A DNA stretch of 64,000 nucleotides from an uncultured Rhizobiaceae group bacterium (GTDB taxonomy: Bacteria > Pseudomonadota > Alphaproteobacteria > Rhizobiales > Rhizobiaceae): the NCBI GenBank assembly GCA_937930635.1, contig CALHCF010000012.1:1-64000 (forward strand), read 5' to 3'. The notes under the pieces were generated by a model. The model saw only the letters and a list, made by a program, of their open reading frames with translations, was not told where the DNA came from and ran no database searches. Positions 7,873 to 16,433 of this stretch are shown here, piece after piece. Each line of letters begins with the position of its first letter. The first letter of the stretch is position 1. The position numbers and the translations under genes were made by a program.

Positions 7873-7901
7873 TGATTAAACACTGAATGAAAATCACTCA
7901 A
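7873..7901 (-). promoter_or_regulatory. Candidate promoter for the hxs operon
   Basis: Reading leftward, TTGAGT (7901-7896) and TAATCA (7878-7873) are separated by 17 bases and lie about 37 bases before the hxsD start. The match to the sigma-70 pattern is fair, not strong. The divergent small gene starts at 7913, so the two promoters would overlap. Confidence 0.35.
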
Positions 7902-7912
7902 ATGGAAATGAT

Positions 7913-8053
7913 ATGAATAAGATATTTGCATTTTTAATGGTTGCAATATTTTCAGGAACGTTGGCCATTGAAATCGCTGAAGCTCATGGGGGTCGCACAG
8001 CAAGCGATGGGTGCCACAATGATCGCAAACGCGGCACCCGCCATTGCCACTGA
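7913..8053 (+). CDS. Small secreted His/Cys protein with an HGGRT...GCH...HCH motif
   Basis: A 46-residue gene that is easily missed. It reads MNKIFAFLMVAIFSGTLA (a signal peptide, cleavage probably after AEA), and the mature part is only about 22 residues: HGGRTASDGCH, then NDRKRGTRHCH at the very end. That ending is the conserved module seen in many small secreted bacterial proteins and at the C-terminus of some nucleases (consensus roughly GRT..GCH...K.G.YHCH). The Cys/His residues could bind a metal. GGAAATGAT precedes the ATG. It is divergent from hxsD across 76 bases, so shared control is possible. Any link with the Hxs system rests on adjacency only. Confidence 0.65.
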   Translation: MNKIFAFLMVAIFSGTLAIEIAEAHGGRTASDGCHNDRKRGTRHCH

Positions 8054-8082
8054 GCTTATCTTCTCAGGGTTGTTTTTTTTTG
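8050..8082 (+). terminator. Weak terminator after the small secreted gene
   Basis: CTGAG (8050-8054) and CTCAG (8063-8067) form a short 5-bp stem, followed closely by a run of eight to nine T residues (8073-8081). The T run is convincing and the stem is weak. Confidence 0.35.
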
Positions 8083-8703
8083 CAATCGAATACCGTACGT
8101 AATCGCTCGCTCACCAGGTCATGACGACGTATTTTGGCAGCCGCCAAAGTCTGCTTAAGGAGGTTGAATTGCGGCGTAAGGGCATGGTCGAACGACGGGT
8201 TTGGGCCGCGAGTGACGGAGAAGATGCGATCAGGCAGATTTTGCTGGAGGTCCGGATCGAGCCCAAACTGCTGCCGACGATTTCGGGCGTTACTGCTGCA
8301 ACACGCACAAAGCTGACGTCGCTCTATAAGTTCGCGGCCGATTCTGACATTCGACGACCACAGCAAATTGCGTTTGGAATCCCGATAGCTGCCGTTCAAA
8401 TGTTGGGACCGCAAATTACGTTCAATGACGGCACAGGGGACAAAGCGATTGAATCCAACGTCTCCCTTAAGATCAGCTGTCAGGCTGAAGCGGCAACTCA
8501 TGACAATAGAGGATGCAATGCTACCAAGCTGGGAGTCCGATCTAAGAAAACATACTGGGATGACTAAGCGACATCCGAAATCACCTCGCGGATCTCCGAT
8601 TGTTGCCAAATCAATGAAACGTTCCGGCCGACATACAGTCAGATCCGGCTTCAACTTCGAAATCTTTATTGTTCTCATGCGCGGAAACTGGCCGAGGCGA
8701 AGA
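8083..8703. other. About 620 bases without a recognisable gene
   Basis: Open frames exist on both strands (8064-8678 leftward, 8121-8567 rightward), but neither gives a protein I recognise along its length. The rightward frame begins with a short stretch, TTYFGSRQSLLKEV, that looks like the end of a TetR-type DNA-binding domain. The helix-turn-helix before it is missing (in-frame stop at 8100) and the rest does not resemble a TetR ligand domain. The stretch may be a decayed gene remnant, or the likeness may be chance. Confidence 0.4.
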
Positions 8704-9174
8704 TCAACCGCCTCTGATTTTCATCAACCCACGGTTCACCAGGTTTTCTTCGACGACCTTGTTAAACTCATCGCCTTCGGCAACCACTTTGCTTTTGAAT
8801 AGATACCAATCTCCATTGGGCTGTTTCTTTTGATAGATTGCGCCGTTTCTCGTTCTGTGTGCAAAACAGGTGCGGGATTTTCCGTTACCCTTTTTTGTGC
8901 GCCAAAGCGCTCGGAAACAGAGGCGACCGCGACCCGGCAACGTCCATTTTCCTGTTCCAAAACTGCGGTCCTTTACCGAGAGGACTGCGGTAAATCTTCT
9001 GTGGCCTCGGGCGAAATGGCCAGCACCTTGCTCCCATTTCCACGACTTGTCGCCATAGATGGCGTAGAGTTCCTGCGGGGTCACATAGCGTCCATAGTCC
9101 TTGCGCTCACCAGCCCAACCCTGTGTTGCAAACGTTATCGGCAGAAAGATTAAAGCGATAAGCGACATATTCAT
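8704..9174 (-). CDS. DUF995 family secreted protein (copy 1)
   Basis: A 156-residue exported protein: signal peptide MNMSLIALIFLPITFATQGWA, then the DUF995 domain. The family pattern is clear: ELYAIYGDKSWKWEQGAGHF, RGRLCFRALW, CFAHRTRNGAIYQKK and GDWYLFKSK. Two cysteines (in LCFRA and TCFAH) could form a disulfide. I chose the ATG at 9174; a TTG at 9189 would only lengthen the front. Family function is unknown, and members are found mainly in rhizobia and relatives as periplasmic proteins. It lies directly after a close paralogue in the same direction, so the pair probably arose by tandem duplication. Confidence 0.8.
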   Translation of the reverse strand: MNMSLIALIFLPITFATQGWAGERKDYGRYVTPQELYAIYGDKSWKWEQGAGHFARGHRRFTAVLSVKDRSFGTGKWTLPGRGRLCFRALWRTKKGNGKSRTCFAHRTRNGAIYQKKQPNGDWYLFKSKVVAEGDEFNKVVEENLVNRGLMKIRGG

Positions 9175-9236
9175 GTTCGAAAATCTCAAGTGTCCAACTC
9201 CACAGAAGGCTCAGTAGATTTTGATCTTTATCACGA

Positions 9237-9725
9237 TTATCGAGAGGCTTTCTCCAGGCGGTGTGCCACATAGTCGCCACGCCTGAATTTTCTATATTCA
9301 TCCATCATCCGGCCTGGGTTGTTCCGGAAGACATACCACTCGCCCTTCGGCTCACGCTTTTGATAGATGCGACCATCAACCAATCTGTGCGAAAAGCAGG
9401 TTACAGCGCGGGTCCGGGTTTTTCCGGCATACCAGAACGCTCGAAAACAGACTTTGCCGTTTCCTGGTATGTACCAGTTTCCAACAGCGTATTCCTGTTT
9501 CTTCACAGAGATCACAGAGGTGAAGCGCCGTTTGCTGCGCGCAAAGTAGCCGACTCCCTTTTCCCAGATCCAGCTTTTGTCTCCATACATTCTGTAGAGT
9601 TCCCTCGCTTTCAAAGGGCGCCCTTCCTTAGAAATGTTCCTTGCCTTACTTGCGGCGTCGGCCGGGATGCCATTCAGGCTCGCTAGCAAGGCCATGCAAC
9701 CAAACACCATAACCATTGTTCTCAT
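9237..9725 (-). CDS. DUF995 family secreted protein (copy 2)
   Basis: A 162-residue paralogue of the next gene. It has a signal peptide (MRTMVMVFGCMALLASLNG, ending at ADA), then ELYRMYGDKSWIWEKGVGYF, NGKVCFRAFWYAG, TCFSHRLVDGRIYQKREP and GEWYVFRN. The two cysteines align with those of the neighbour. GGAGAG lies just before the ATG. The C-terminus is Arg/Lys-rich. Family function is unknown; a periplasmic or cell-surface role is likely. A 62-base gap separates the two copies, so they may be cotranscribed. Confidence 0.82.
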   Translation of the reverse strand: MRTMVMVFGCMALLASLNGIPADAASKARNISKEGRPLKARELYRMYGDKSWIWEKGVGYFARSKRRFTSVISVKKQEYAVGNWYIPGNGKVCFRAFWYAGKTRTRAVTCFSHRLVDGRIYQKREPKGEWYVFRNNPGRMMDEYRKFRRGDYVAHRLEKASR

Positions 9726-9773
9726 AATTACTCTCCGCTTTTGAACTCCAGACCGCGGTCGATCACCCCTGAT

Positions 9774-10685
9774 CTAATTCGTTATTCTCGATCCTACCCG
9801 CCAGTCAGGAAGGCCAAAATTGTCCGGCCAAGGATAAACTTCCTTTTGGTTGAAATAGACGACCGCATTCAACTCCGGAAATTCGGGATGCAACTGGCGC
9901 ACTGAGTTTTCCCAATTCGCCACATAGTCCGCGTCGCCCACATAACCGAGCTCGGCGACGACGACTGGTTTCCCAAACCTCACAGCCTCATCGTAGCCCG
10001 GTTTCAGCACTTCCTTAAACGTCCGATCACGTCCAAACTTCTCGCGATCCCATTTCTGAAGGCCAAATACCGTAAGGCCAACCACATCGAGATAATCGTC
10101 ACCAGGGTAATAGTCCTTGAGGTTCTCAAGACCGAGTGGCGACCACATGATTTTTACGGCAGGAGCGGATTTCCGACATTCGTCAACGATACGGCGAAAA
10201 GCATTGATATAGGTTTCAGGCTCCCAGTTCGACCAGGTAAATCGCCCTTCAATATTTTCCATTTCATGCGCCCAACGGACGGTCACTTCGCTCTTCAAGG
10301 AGCCAAGAGCTCCGCAGATTTGACGCATATTCTTGTCAAAACGTCCCGATGATATACCACGCTGCAAAGCCCGTGGCGTATTACGTGCATCGCGTGTCCA
10401 AGTCCATGGCTCCACAGTTACTAGAAGAGTTCGGTTACGGGCTCTTGCGTATGAATCAGCAGCAGGAAGGCTTTGGAGATCGACATCCTCCCATGGCAAA
10501 AACAGATGCTCAATTTGAACATTCTTATCCGCTGAGAAACTGCCCTCAGGGTCATAGGCGCCAAAGGGAAGCGGCCCGGGAGGAGCGGCGTGAGCGACCA
10601 GAGTACCCGCTGCAACAAATCCACCTGCCACAAACCCCGTCAAAATCTTTCTGGCATCAAGAATTCCAACCATCTTGTTTAACAT
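9774..10685 (-). CDS. Glycoside hydrolase family 26-like secreted enzyme
   Basis: A 303-residue exported protein with a TIM-barrel-like sequence resembling family 26 beta-mannanases and related endoglycanases. The signal sequence lies in the first 34 residues (VAHAAP cleavage region). The expected acid/base is Glu141 in RWAHEME, and the nucleophile is Glu245 in VVVAELGY, about 104 residues later, as in that clan. Other markers are FGAYDP near residue 41 and PWTW near 93. AGAAGGAT precedes the ATG. It follows the GT2 synthase, epimerase and decarboxylase genes. Hydrolases of this type are often encoded beside synthases to trim or release the polymer, and I infer that role here. The exact sugar specificity cannot be read. 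Confidence 0.75.
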   Translation of the reverse strand: MLNKMVGILDARKILTGFVAGGFVAAGTLVAHAAPPGPLPFGAYDPEGSFSADKNVQIEHLFLPWEDVDLQSLPAADSYARARNRTLLVTVEPWTWTRDARNTPRALQRGISSGRFDKNMRQICGALGSLKSEVTVRWAHEMENIEGRFTWSNWEPETYINAFRRIVDECRKSAPAVKIMWSPLGLENLKDYYPGDDYLDVVGLTVFGLQKWDREKFGRDRTFKEVLKPGYDEAVRFGKPVVVAELGYVGDADYVANWENSVRQLHPEFPELNAVVYFNQKEVYPWPDNFGLPDWRVGSRITN

Positions 10686-10736
10686 TACTACGATCCTTCT
10701 TGTGATCCTTGCTCTAATGCTCCGTTCTCAGATTCA

Positions 10737-12599
10737 CTATTCGTCATAGGTTTGTTTGGTGCGCCAGCGAGGCCGGAATTTGATCCGAACGGTCCCAACT
10801 GGCGTTCCCGCTCCTGAGGGCACAAATTTTGTCTCAGTCAGTGAAAATGGTTCGGCACCTTTGGTCAGAGCGTCCAGGCCTTCCAACCCTCGTGTCGAGA
10901 GCGCATATGCACTTGTGGCAACCAAACACGCTGCCAATGACGTCTGGAAACCAAGTGCGAGGCGTTTGTAGCGCCAGCGGATGTTATTTTCCCGCGTATG
11001 CTTGAATACTATTGCTGCGAGCAGGCTCGTGTAGAGAATCGCGTTGATAGCTGCGAGCAGGTAGAATCCTCTGGCTTCCGATACGTCGGAGAATATGATG
11101 ATCGGGAATATCGACGCGGCGGCCAACACGAAATAGGGCAGCAGAACCCGATTGGACAAAAGGGCGACTTCTCCATCTCCCTTGGGTGTAATTCTGAAGT
11201 CGACAAACTTGCCAGTAAGCCGGTCCCGAACTGCCATGATGCAGCCCCACAGAACCCAGGGCCATTGGGCACAGGGAAAGAGCATCTTCTCCCAGCTCAT
11301 GACCTTTGCATTGATTGGGCGAAACAATCTATCGCGGCGCATTTCGTAGGCGATCAAAACCAGCATGATTGTGGCCGGAAGCAGATGTCCAAGAAATGCC
11401 GGGTAGGTGACATTGGCAAATCTCATGCCAAATGCCAGTGCGACGATGGGCATTGCAAACATCGCTGCCATGAAGACGGCAAACAGCGGGTACCATAGTT
11501 GGGCGAACAGGAACTGGAACTTCAATCGTGGCGACAGGCCCTTAAAGTACTGTGGGAGATAGGTCAGAAGCAGGGTCATCAGACTTCGCGACCACTGAAA
11601 CTCCTGGGTGATCATATCGGCAAATGTCGCCGGGCCTGCGCCGATGGCACGAGCATTGATGGCATGAGCACCCCGCCAGCCACCGGCATTCAATATCATT
11701 GTGGTGGAATGGTCTTCAGCGAGATCGGGCCCCAAGCCGCCGACATCTTTCAACGCTAATGTTCGGACGGCGTAGTGCGAGCCGATGCACATTGGCGCCC
11801 ATCCACCGGAATAACCAGCTTGCAAGACACCGTGAAACATCGCTTCGGCATACAGGCGGGCCCGCGCCGCCCAACTCTGTTTTTCGTTCGACGCACACAC
11901 GCTTGGAGCAGATACGTAGCCGACAGCTGGATCAATGAAGGGTTTTACGATTTCGGCGAGATAACCCTCTTGAGGAACGTGATCTGAATCGAGTTGGGAA
12001 ACGATATCATAATTTTCATAGCCGTAGTGGTCGTAAAAGAACGCTAGATTTCCCTCTTTGCAGCGGGCTCTGCGTGGCCATGTTGCGCGATGATAATCCT
12101 CTCGTTCCCACCGTGTGGAAATCTTCACCCCATGTTGGCGACACCAACGAGTGGTTGCTGGCTCTGGATTTTCGTCAGCCAGCCAGGTGTCGTGTGGAAC
12201 ATCCTGAGCCAGCATTGCTTTTAGCGTAGGTTCAAGGACTGAAAACGGCTCCGACGGGGTTTTGGTCACCACCATGGCAACCCTGAGCGAATCGGGCACG
12301 GTGGTGTCAGGGTTCGTCGTGCGCGCCTGCAGAAACATTGTGAGAAAATACAGCTGAAGAAAGAAAACCCAGCCCAGGCAGACGGACACCAGTACGTAAC
12401 GGCCCATGCCAATATTGTGGTGCGGCGTGAACCACCACTGCCAGAAGTAGAAAGCGAGCAGTGTCCACAGACCGATCAGGATCAGATATTTTGCCTTTTG
12501 CCCTGACGACAGCAGTGAGATAAACAAGCGGGGAGATCGACCCTGCGAAACAGAACCGCCCTTCAGTTCAAAATCTGTTTGATCATTACTCCGCTGCAT
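10737..12599 (-). CDS. Membrane glycosyltransferase family 2 (processive synthase-like)
   Basis: A 620-residue inner-membrane enzyme that probably polymerises a sugar from a nucleotide-sugar donor and passes the chain across the membrane. Two helices precede the catalytic domain (LILIGLWTLLAFYFWQWW and VLVSVCLGWVFFLQLYFL). The GT2 motifs are DSD at 204-206, ED at 295-296 and QEFQW at 332-336, and at least four more helices follow. Cellulose and hyaluronan synthases have QxxRW; here the Arg is Gln. The start at 12599 overlaps the galE-like stop by 14 bases; the longer frame lies within that gene. No PilZ domain is evident. The neighbouring genes would supply UDP-xylose, UDP-arabinose or UDP-galactose as donor. 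Confidence 0.82.
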   Translation of the reverse strand: MQRSNDQTDFELKGGSVSQGRSPRLFISLLSSGQKAKYLILIGLWTLLAFYFWQWWFTPHHNIGMGRYVLVSVCLGWVFFLQLYFLTMFLQARTTNPDTTVPDSLRVAMVVTKTPSEPFSVLEPTLKAMLAQDVPHDTWLADENPEPATTRWCRQHGVKISTRWEREDYHRATWPRRARCKEGNLAFFYDHYGYENYDIVSQLDSDHVPQEGYLAEIVKPFIDPAVGYVSAPSVCASNEKQSWAARARLYAEAMFHGVLQAGYSGGWAPMCIGSHYAVRTLALKDVGGLGPDLAEDHSTTMILNAGGWRGAHAINARAIGAGPATFADMITQEFQWSRSLMTLLLTYLPQYFKGLSPRLKFQFLFAQLWYPLFAVFMAAMFAMPIVALAFGMRFANVTYPAFLGHLLPATIMLVLIAYEMRRDRLFRPINAKVMSWEKMLFPCAQWPWVLWGCIMAVRDRLTGKFVDFRITPKGDGEVALLSNRVLLPYFVLAAASIFPIIIFSDVSEARGFYLLAAINAILYTSLLAAIVFKHTRENNIRWRYKRLALGFQTSLAACLVATSAYALSTRGLEGLDALTKGAEPFSLTETKFVPSGAGTPVGTVRIKFRPRWRTKQTYDE

Positions 12600-13590
12600 G
12601 AAATATTTTCCCAAGGTCGAGCCCGAAGGTCGGTGCGGCCGACCGCAAAATAAAGTCGATATCTGACATGGTAGTTTCGAAGCCGAGTTTGTTACGGATA
12701 CGCGATGGATCCGCGTAAAGTTCCGGCGGATCCCCCGGACGACGCGCACTAAACGATACCGGCAGCTTCTCGCCGGTCAGATTTTCTATGGCGGAAAGGA
12801 TTTGCCGGATCGACAGGCCAGTGCCGGTGCCCACATTCAAATGGAGGTTTTCGCCACTTTTCAGCAAGTGCTGGCAAGCAGCAACATGCGCACGCGCCAG
12901 ATCGCAGACATGGATGTAGTCCCGGATACAAGTACCGTCTGGTGTTTCATAGTCGGTTCCAAACACGTCAAGTGCCTGGCCTGTACCCGAAGCAGCCATA
13001 AGCGCCAGCGGGATCAGATGCGTTTCCGGATCATGGTTTTCTACGAGCTCTCCGTCTGGGTCCGCCCCGCAGGCGTTAAAGTACCGTAAGGCCGCAAAGC
13101 GTATGTGGCGCACTTTGGCAAAGTCTTTCAGCATGTGTTCGCCGATCAGCTTTGTCATTCCATAAGGATTGATGGGGCGCTGAGGGGACTCTTCACTGAT
13201 GGGCAGAGTATCCGGAATCCCGTAGGTTGCACAGGAGCTCGAAAACACCACATTCTCAAGTCCCGTTTCGGTGCAAGCCTTCAACAAGGCACACAACCCG
13301 CCGACGTTATTGTCGTAATATTTCCCCGGGTTCTGTACCGACTCCCCCACATAGGCACTGGCTGCAAAATGGATGACCGCATCCGGCCTGTGCCTGAAGA
13401 TCGTTGACCGCAGGAGCGACTCGTTACGGACATCGCCTTCAACCAGCGGCCCCCATTTTACCGCGTCCCTATTGCCGGTGCCAAGATTATCAATCGTGAC
13501 CGGCAGATAGCCTTGTTGGGCCAGAGCTTTACAGGTGTGGCTTCCGATGAAGCCTGCACCACCCGACACCAGGATAGATTTCTTGGACAT
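12586..13590 (-). CDS. galE: UDP-sugar 4-epimerase (GalE type)
   Basis: A 334-residue short-chain dehydrogenase-type epimerase. The NAD-binding motif GGAGFIGSH is at 10-18, the catalytic serine region SSSCATYG at 117-124, and the YxxxK pair at Tyr143 and Lys147 (YGMTK). This is the full GalE layout. The reaction inverts C4 of a UDP-hexose such as UDP-glucose/UDP-galactose; close relatives act on UDP-xylose/UDP-arabinose. Its ATG shares one base with the stop of the upstream decarboxylase (TGATG), and it overlaps the downstream synthase, so the three are coupled. Coupling to a UDP-xylose-forming enzyme makes a pentose substrate possible. Confidence 0.87.
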   Translation of the reverse strand: MSKKSILVSGGAGFIGSHTCKALAQQGYLPVTIDNLGTGNRDAVKWGPLVEGDVRNESLLRSTIFRHRPDAVIHFAASAYVGESVQNPGKYYDNNVGGLCALLKACTETGLENVVFSSSCATYGIPDTLPISEESPQRPINPYGMTKLIGEHMLKDFAKVRHIRFAALRYFNACGADPDGELVENHDPETHLIPLALMAASGTGQALDVFGTDYETPDGTCIRDYIHVCDLARAHVAACQHLLKSGENLHLNVGTGTGLSIRQILSAIENLTGEKLPVSFSARRPGDPPELYADPSRIRNKLGFETTMSDIDFILRSAAPTFGLDLGKIFHAAE

Positions 13591-14627
13591 CAGGCAATTT
13601 CCAGTCTCTTTGCTTCCGTTTGCCCAAGCTGTTTGGCGAAGTAATCGATTGTTGATTGCAATCCCTGTGCCAGCGAAACCCGTGGCTGCCAGTTGAGCAG
13701 CTCTTCGGCGCGGGAAATGTCGGGACGTCGTTGTTTAGGATCGTCAACCGGAAGCTTGCGCTTCACCATTTTTGACTTCGAACCAGTCTGTTGCAGAACA
13801 AGCTCCGCCAGTTCCACTATCGTGAATTCTGTCGGATTACCCAGGTTCACGGGCTCTGCCACAGTTTCATCAGAGTTCATGAGGCGGATCAAACCCTCAA
13901 CGAGATCATCCACGTAGCAAAAGGAGCGGGTTTGTTGGCCTGATCCAAATATGGTGATCGGTTCGCCTTTCAAGGCCTGAACAATGAAGTTGGATACAAC
14001 ACGGCCATCATCTGCAAGCATTCTGGGGCCGTAGGTGTTAAAGATTCTGGCGACTTTGACATTAACGCCCAGACTTTCCTTGAAGTCGTAGCAAAGTGCT
14101 TCCGCAGCGCGCTTGCCTTCATCATAGCAGGCCCTTGGCCCAAATGGATTGACATTACCCCGGTAGGTTTCCGGTTGCGGGTGAACGTGAGGATCACCGT
14201 ACACTTCTGAGGTCGATGCCTGCAGGAAACGAGCATCATTGGTCTCCGCCAGCCTAAGCAGATTGTGTGTGCCAGTGACGCAGGTCTGCATGGTGTGAAT
14301 GGGGTGTTCCTGATATTTGGGCGGAGATGCAGCGCAGGCGAGATTAAAAACCTGATCCACATGAACCTCAACGGGAAGCGCATCGACAATATCACTATTG
14401 ATTAGCGTAAAATTGTGATTTCTGAGCAACGGACTAATGTTGCGTTGCTGCCCTGTTAGGAAGCTATCTACGCAGACTACCCTATAGTCCAGGTCAAGAA
14501 GCTTTCTGCAAAGATGAGACCCAAGGAATCCCGCGCCTCCCGCGACGACGGCTGTTCGTTTTACATCATCACTGTTGCGAACCGTACGGAGCTTAGTCTT
14601 CCGGCTCAATGCACGCACTTTCGACAT
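13590..14627 (-). CDS. UDP-glucuronate decarboxylase (UXS-like NAD-dependent epimerase/dehydratase)
   Basis: A 345-residue extended SDR enzyme. It has GGAGFLGSH at 30-38, ASTSEVYGDP near 137, and the hallmark GPRACYDEGKR with catalytic Tyr168 and Lys172. That last motif is typical of UDP-glucuronate decarboxylases, which make UDP-xylose. Conserved RIFNTYGPRM and GSGQQTRSFCYVDDLV also fit. I chose the ATG at 14627, preceded by GGGTAGTGGG, over a TTG at 14639. It is the first gene of a leftward polysaccharide operon. UDP-glucuronate itself would have to come from a dehydrogenase outside this window. Confidence 0.85.
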   Translation of the reverse strand: MSKVRALSRKTKLRTVRNSDDVKRTAVVAGGAGFLGSHLCRKLLDLDYRVVCVDSFLTGQQRNISPLLRNHNFTLINSDIVDALPVEVHVDQVFNLACAASPPKYQEHPIHTMQTCVTGTHNLLRLAETNDARFLQASTSEVYGDPHVHPQPETYRGNVNPFGPRACYDEGKRAAEALCYDFKESLGVNVKVARIFNTYGPRMLADDGRVVSNFIVQALKGEPITIFGSGQQTRSFCYVDDLVEGLIRLMNSDETVAEPVNLGNPTEFTIVELAELVLQQTGSKSKMVKRKLPVDDPKQRRPDISRAEELLNWQPRVSLAQGLQSTIDYFAKQLGQTEAKRLEIA

Positions 14628-15229
14628 CCCACTACCCAATCAAGCTGGACGCAAGAAAGATCATACACCACTTTACTGCGACAACGCCCCAAACCTGTAC
14701 ACCAACTCATGGTTGGCCTCATCATACAGGTTTCGCCACCAGAATATGATGCGCAAGCTCTCAGCGCCGACATATTCACCCCTGCCGAAAGGTTTGTTTA
14801 TTTATTTTCTTGAGTCAATACCGCAAATAACACTTGGTTAACCAAACAATTCGTGGTCCGGTTTGATTTGACGATTCATGAACTCTAGCCAACGTATTCA
14901 CATCAGCTAACTACTCAAATTTTGGCAAGAAAAATCAAACAGCGCTTCTATTTCTCAAACCAGATTTGAGTGAATTTGATACGATCAACTTTCAATGAAG
15001 GGCTCTTTCAAAGAAAGGATCAGCATTTGGAATGCTTTCAAAATAGTGGTTTAATTGAGAGAATTTTCGATCCCCACCCCAAGTTAACACACACCGCATT
15101 CGTATTGTGGAGTCCAGTTCCAACTAATTTTTAGAATGAAATACTCACGTGAATGCTTTGCAGGATGGTTGGCTTTCAATGGAAAAGAAACGTTACCACC
15201 TAGGATGAAAACGTTATTACCGAACAGCC
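14628..15229. other. AT-rich intergenic region upstream of the polysaccharide operon
   Basis: About 600 bases without a convincing gene. The stretch from 14820 to 15130 is clearly more AT-rich than its surroundings and presumably holds the promoter of the leftward decarboxylase operon. A short inverted repeat, CTCAAA (14954-14959) and TTTGAG (14965-14970), could be a regulator site. Frames seen on the plus strand (15136-15369) run against the lipoprotein gene and look like shadows. Confidence 0.5.
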
Positions 15230-15526
15230 TTAATTTTCGCGAGCGAAACAAGCTGAGTTGCGGCCGAACCCGCTCGGGGAGCATATGTAGGCTGCGCTTC
15301 CCAAATAGGTTTTCTTCCGGGGATTCGCCTGCGAAACAGAGCGTTGGCGCTGCGAATGAACCCGTTTAGAGGGACCGGATCTCTTGGTAATTTTGGTCGT
15401 ATTTGTGACCAGTGCTCGAGTCTGTGTGCCTTCGAAGGTCGAGGCGGTCTGTTTGCTGTTACAAGCAGTTAAAACTATGCTGAGCAAGATTGCCAGCAGC
15501 CCATTTCCAATTAATCCAGTATTCAT
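15230..15526 (-). CDS. Small lipoprotein with a C-terminal CSPSGFG motif
   Basis: A 98-residue predicted lipoprotein. The signal sequence MNTGLIGNGLLAILLSIVL ends in the lipobox LTAC, so Cys22 would be lipidated. A basic, Ser/Arg-rich linker follows, and the C-terminus is YICSPSGFGRNSACFAREN. This two-cysteine ending recurs in small exported proteins of rhizobia and may form a disulfide. AGGGGC precedes the ATG at about eight bases. No function is known to me. It stands alone between two long intergenic regions. Confidence 0.65.
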   Translation of the reverse strand: MNTGLIGNGLLAILLSIVLTACNSKQTASTFEGTQTRALVTNTTKITKRSGPSKRVHSQRQRSVSQANPRKKTYLGSAAYICSPSGFGRNSACFAREN

Positions 15527-16357
15527 TTTGCGCGCCCCTATCTTCTGTCAATATTACTGGTGAAAGCGTTCTTAATCGAGGTTAGAATCGTTTCTACAAA
15601 GACACAGTTAGTTAATAAATGTTACCAAGCTGCTAATTTAGACGCGCTTGATCGTTGTGCGGTTGAATACTCTGGCGCATAGCCATAGAAAAACGCAGCC
15701 TTTGAAGGCTGTTGGTTGCTTCAGATCGACTGGTCAAATGACGCGCCACACCAGAATCTCAAATTGAGCAAGGTTCCAGTTGTCAAATGGCTTGTGTGGA
15801 TGGCTCCGTTATTGCAAGTGGTATTTGAACCTCTGCCGATAGATCGTCTATGACCGCTTTTACAATCTGCCCACGACGGCAGCTAGCCAAAGCGAATGTC
15901 AGCCAATTCTCCCAACATCTAAATTTCGGAACGCAATGTGCGTAAAGCCGCCATTGGAAATTTGAAGGCAACGTCAGAAAGGTCCGCTCATAAGACTTCT
16001 GGCCGTATTCCAACTCAATTTCGTCGAAGTCGGCTTTCGTGATATGGGGTCAAACTCGACGCGACACCGCCAAGGTCGGGTTTGGGCTGCGATCGACAGT
16101 GGTCGCCTTCCTCCTCGTAATCTCGCTTACGAAGACTTCGAGCCTTTCTACAAGAAAGAAAAACGGCCGTGGTCACTTTGCGACGATATGTTCGTGCCCG
16201 TTCATATGTGCGAAGCCTTCAACCGACGGGAACTAAGCAACTCAAGGGTGGCCTTGCATTATAACGAGCCAGCGAACAATCGAAGGTGGCCCAGAAGGTG
16301 GTCCGAAATCAATGCGCAGTGATAAACTATTGATAATAAAGAATAATAGAAAAAGAA
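15527..16357. other. Gene-poor region before tRNA-Thr
   Basis: About 830 bases without a gene I can support. A leftward frame with a TTG start (15783-16013, 76 residues, Trp-rich) and a rightward frame (16044-16322) are present, but neither has a good ribosome site or a recognisable motif. Bases 16320-16355 are strongly AT-rich, directly beside the 3' end of the tRNA. The region may contain decayed genes. Confidence 0.45.
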
Positions 16358-16433
16358 TGGTGCCCCCACACGGACTCGAACCGCGGACCTACTGATTACA
16401 AATCAGTTGCTCTACCAGCTGAGCTATAAGGGC
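16358..16433 (-). tRNA. tRNA-Thr (anticodon TGT)
   Basis: Read leftward, a 76-base cloverleaf begins GCCCTTATAGCTCAG and ends GGGGGCACCA. The acceptor arms pair GCCCTTA with TGGGGGC. The D arm contains AGCTCAGCTGGTAGAGC. The anticodon stem ACTGA/TCAGT encloses TTTGTAA, so the anticodon is TGT, reading the threonine codon ACA. The T arm has GGTTCGAGTCC. The CCA end is encoded. No integrase or repeated tRNA fragment was seen beside it. Confidence 0.95.

Noticed and set aside
15783-16013. Leftward 76-residue frame in the gene-poor stretch before the tRNA
   Set aside because: TTG start, no ribosome site, no recognisable motif and no supporting neighbour.
16044-16322. Rightward frame of about 92 residues
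   Set aside because: Its composition does not look coding and nothing in it is recognised.
16358-16433. tRNA-Thr as an integration site for a genomic island
   Set aside because: No integrase gene and no partial copy of the tRNA end was found on either side.
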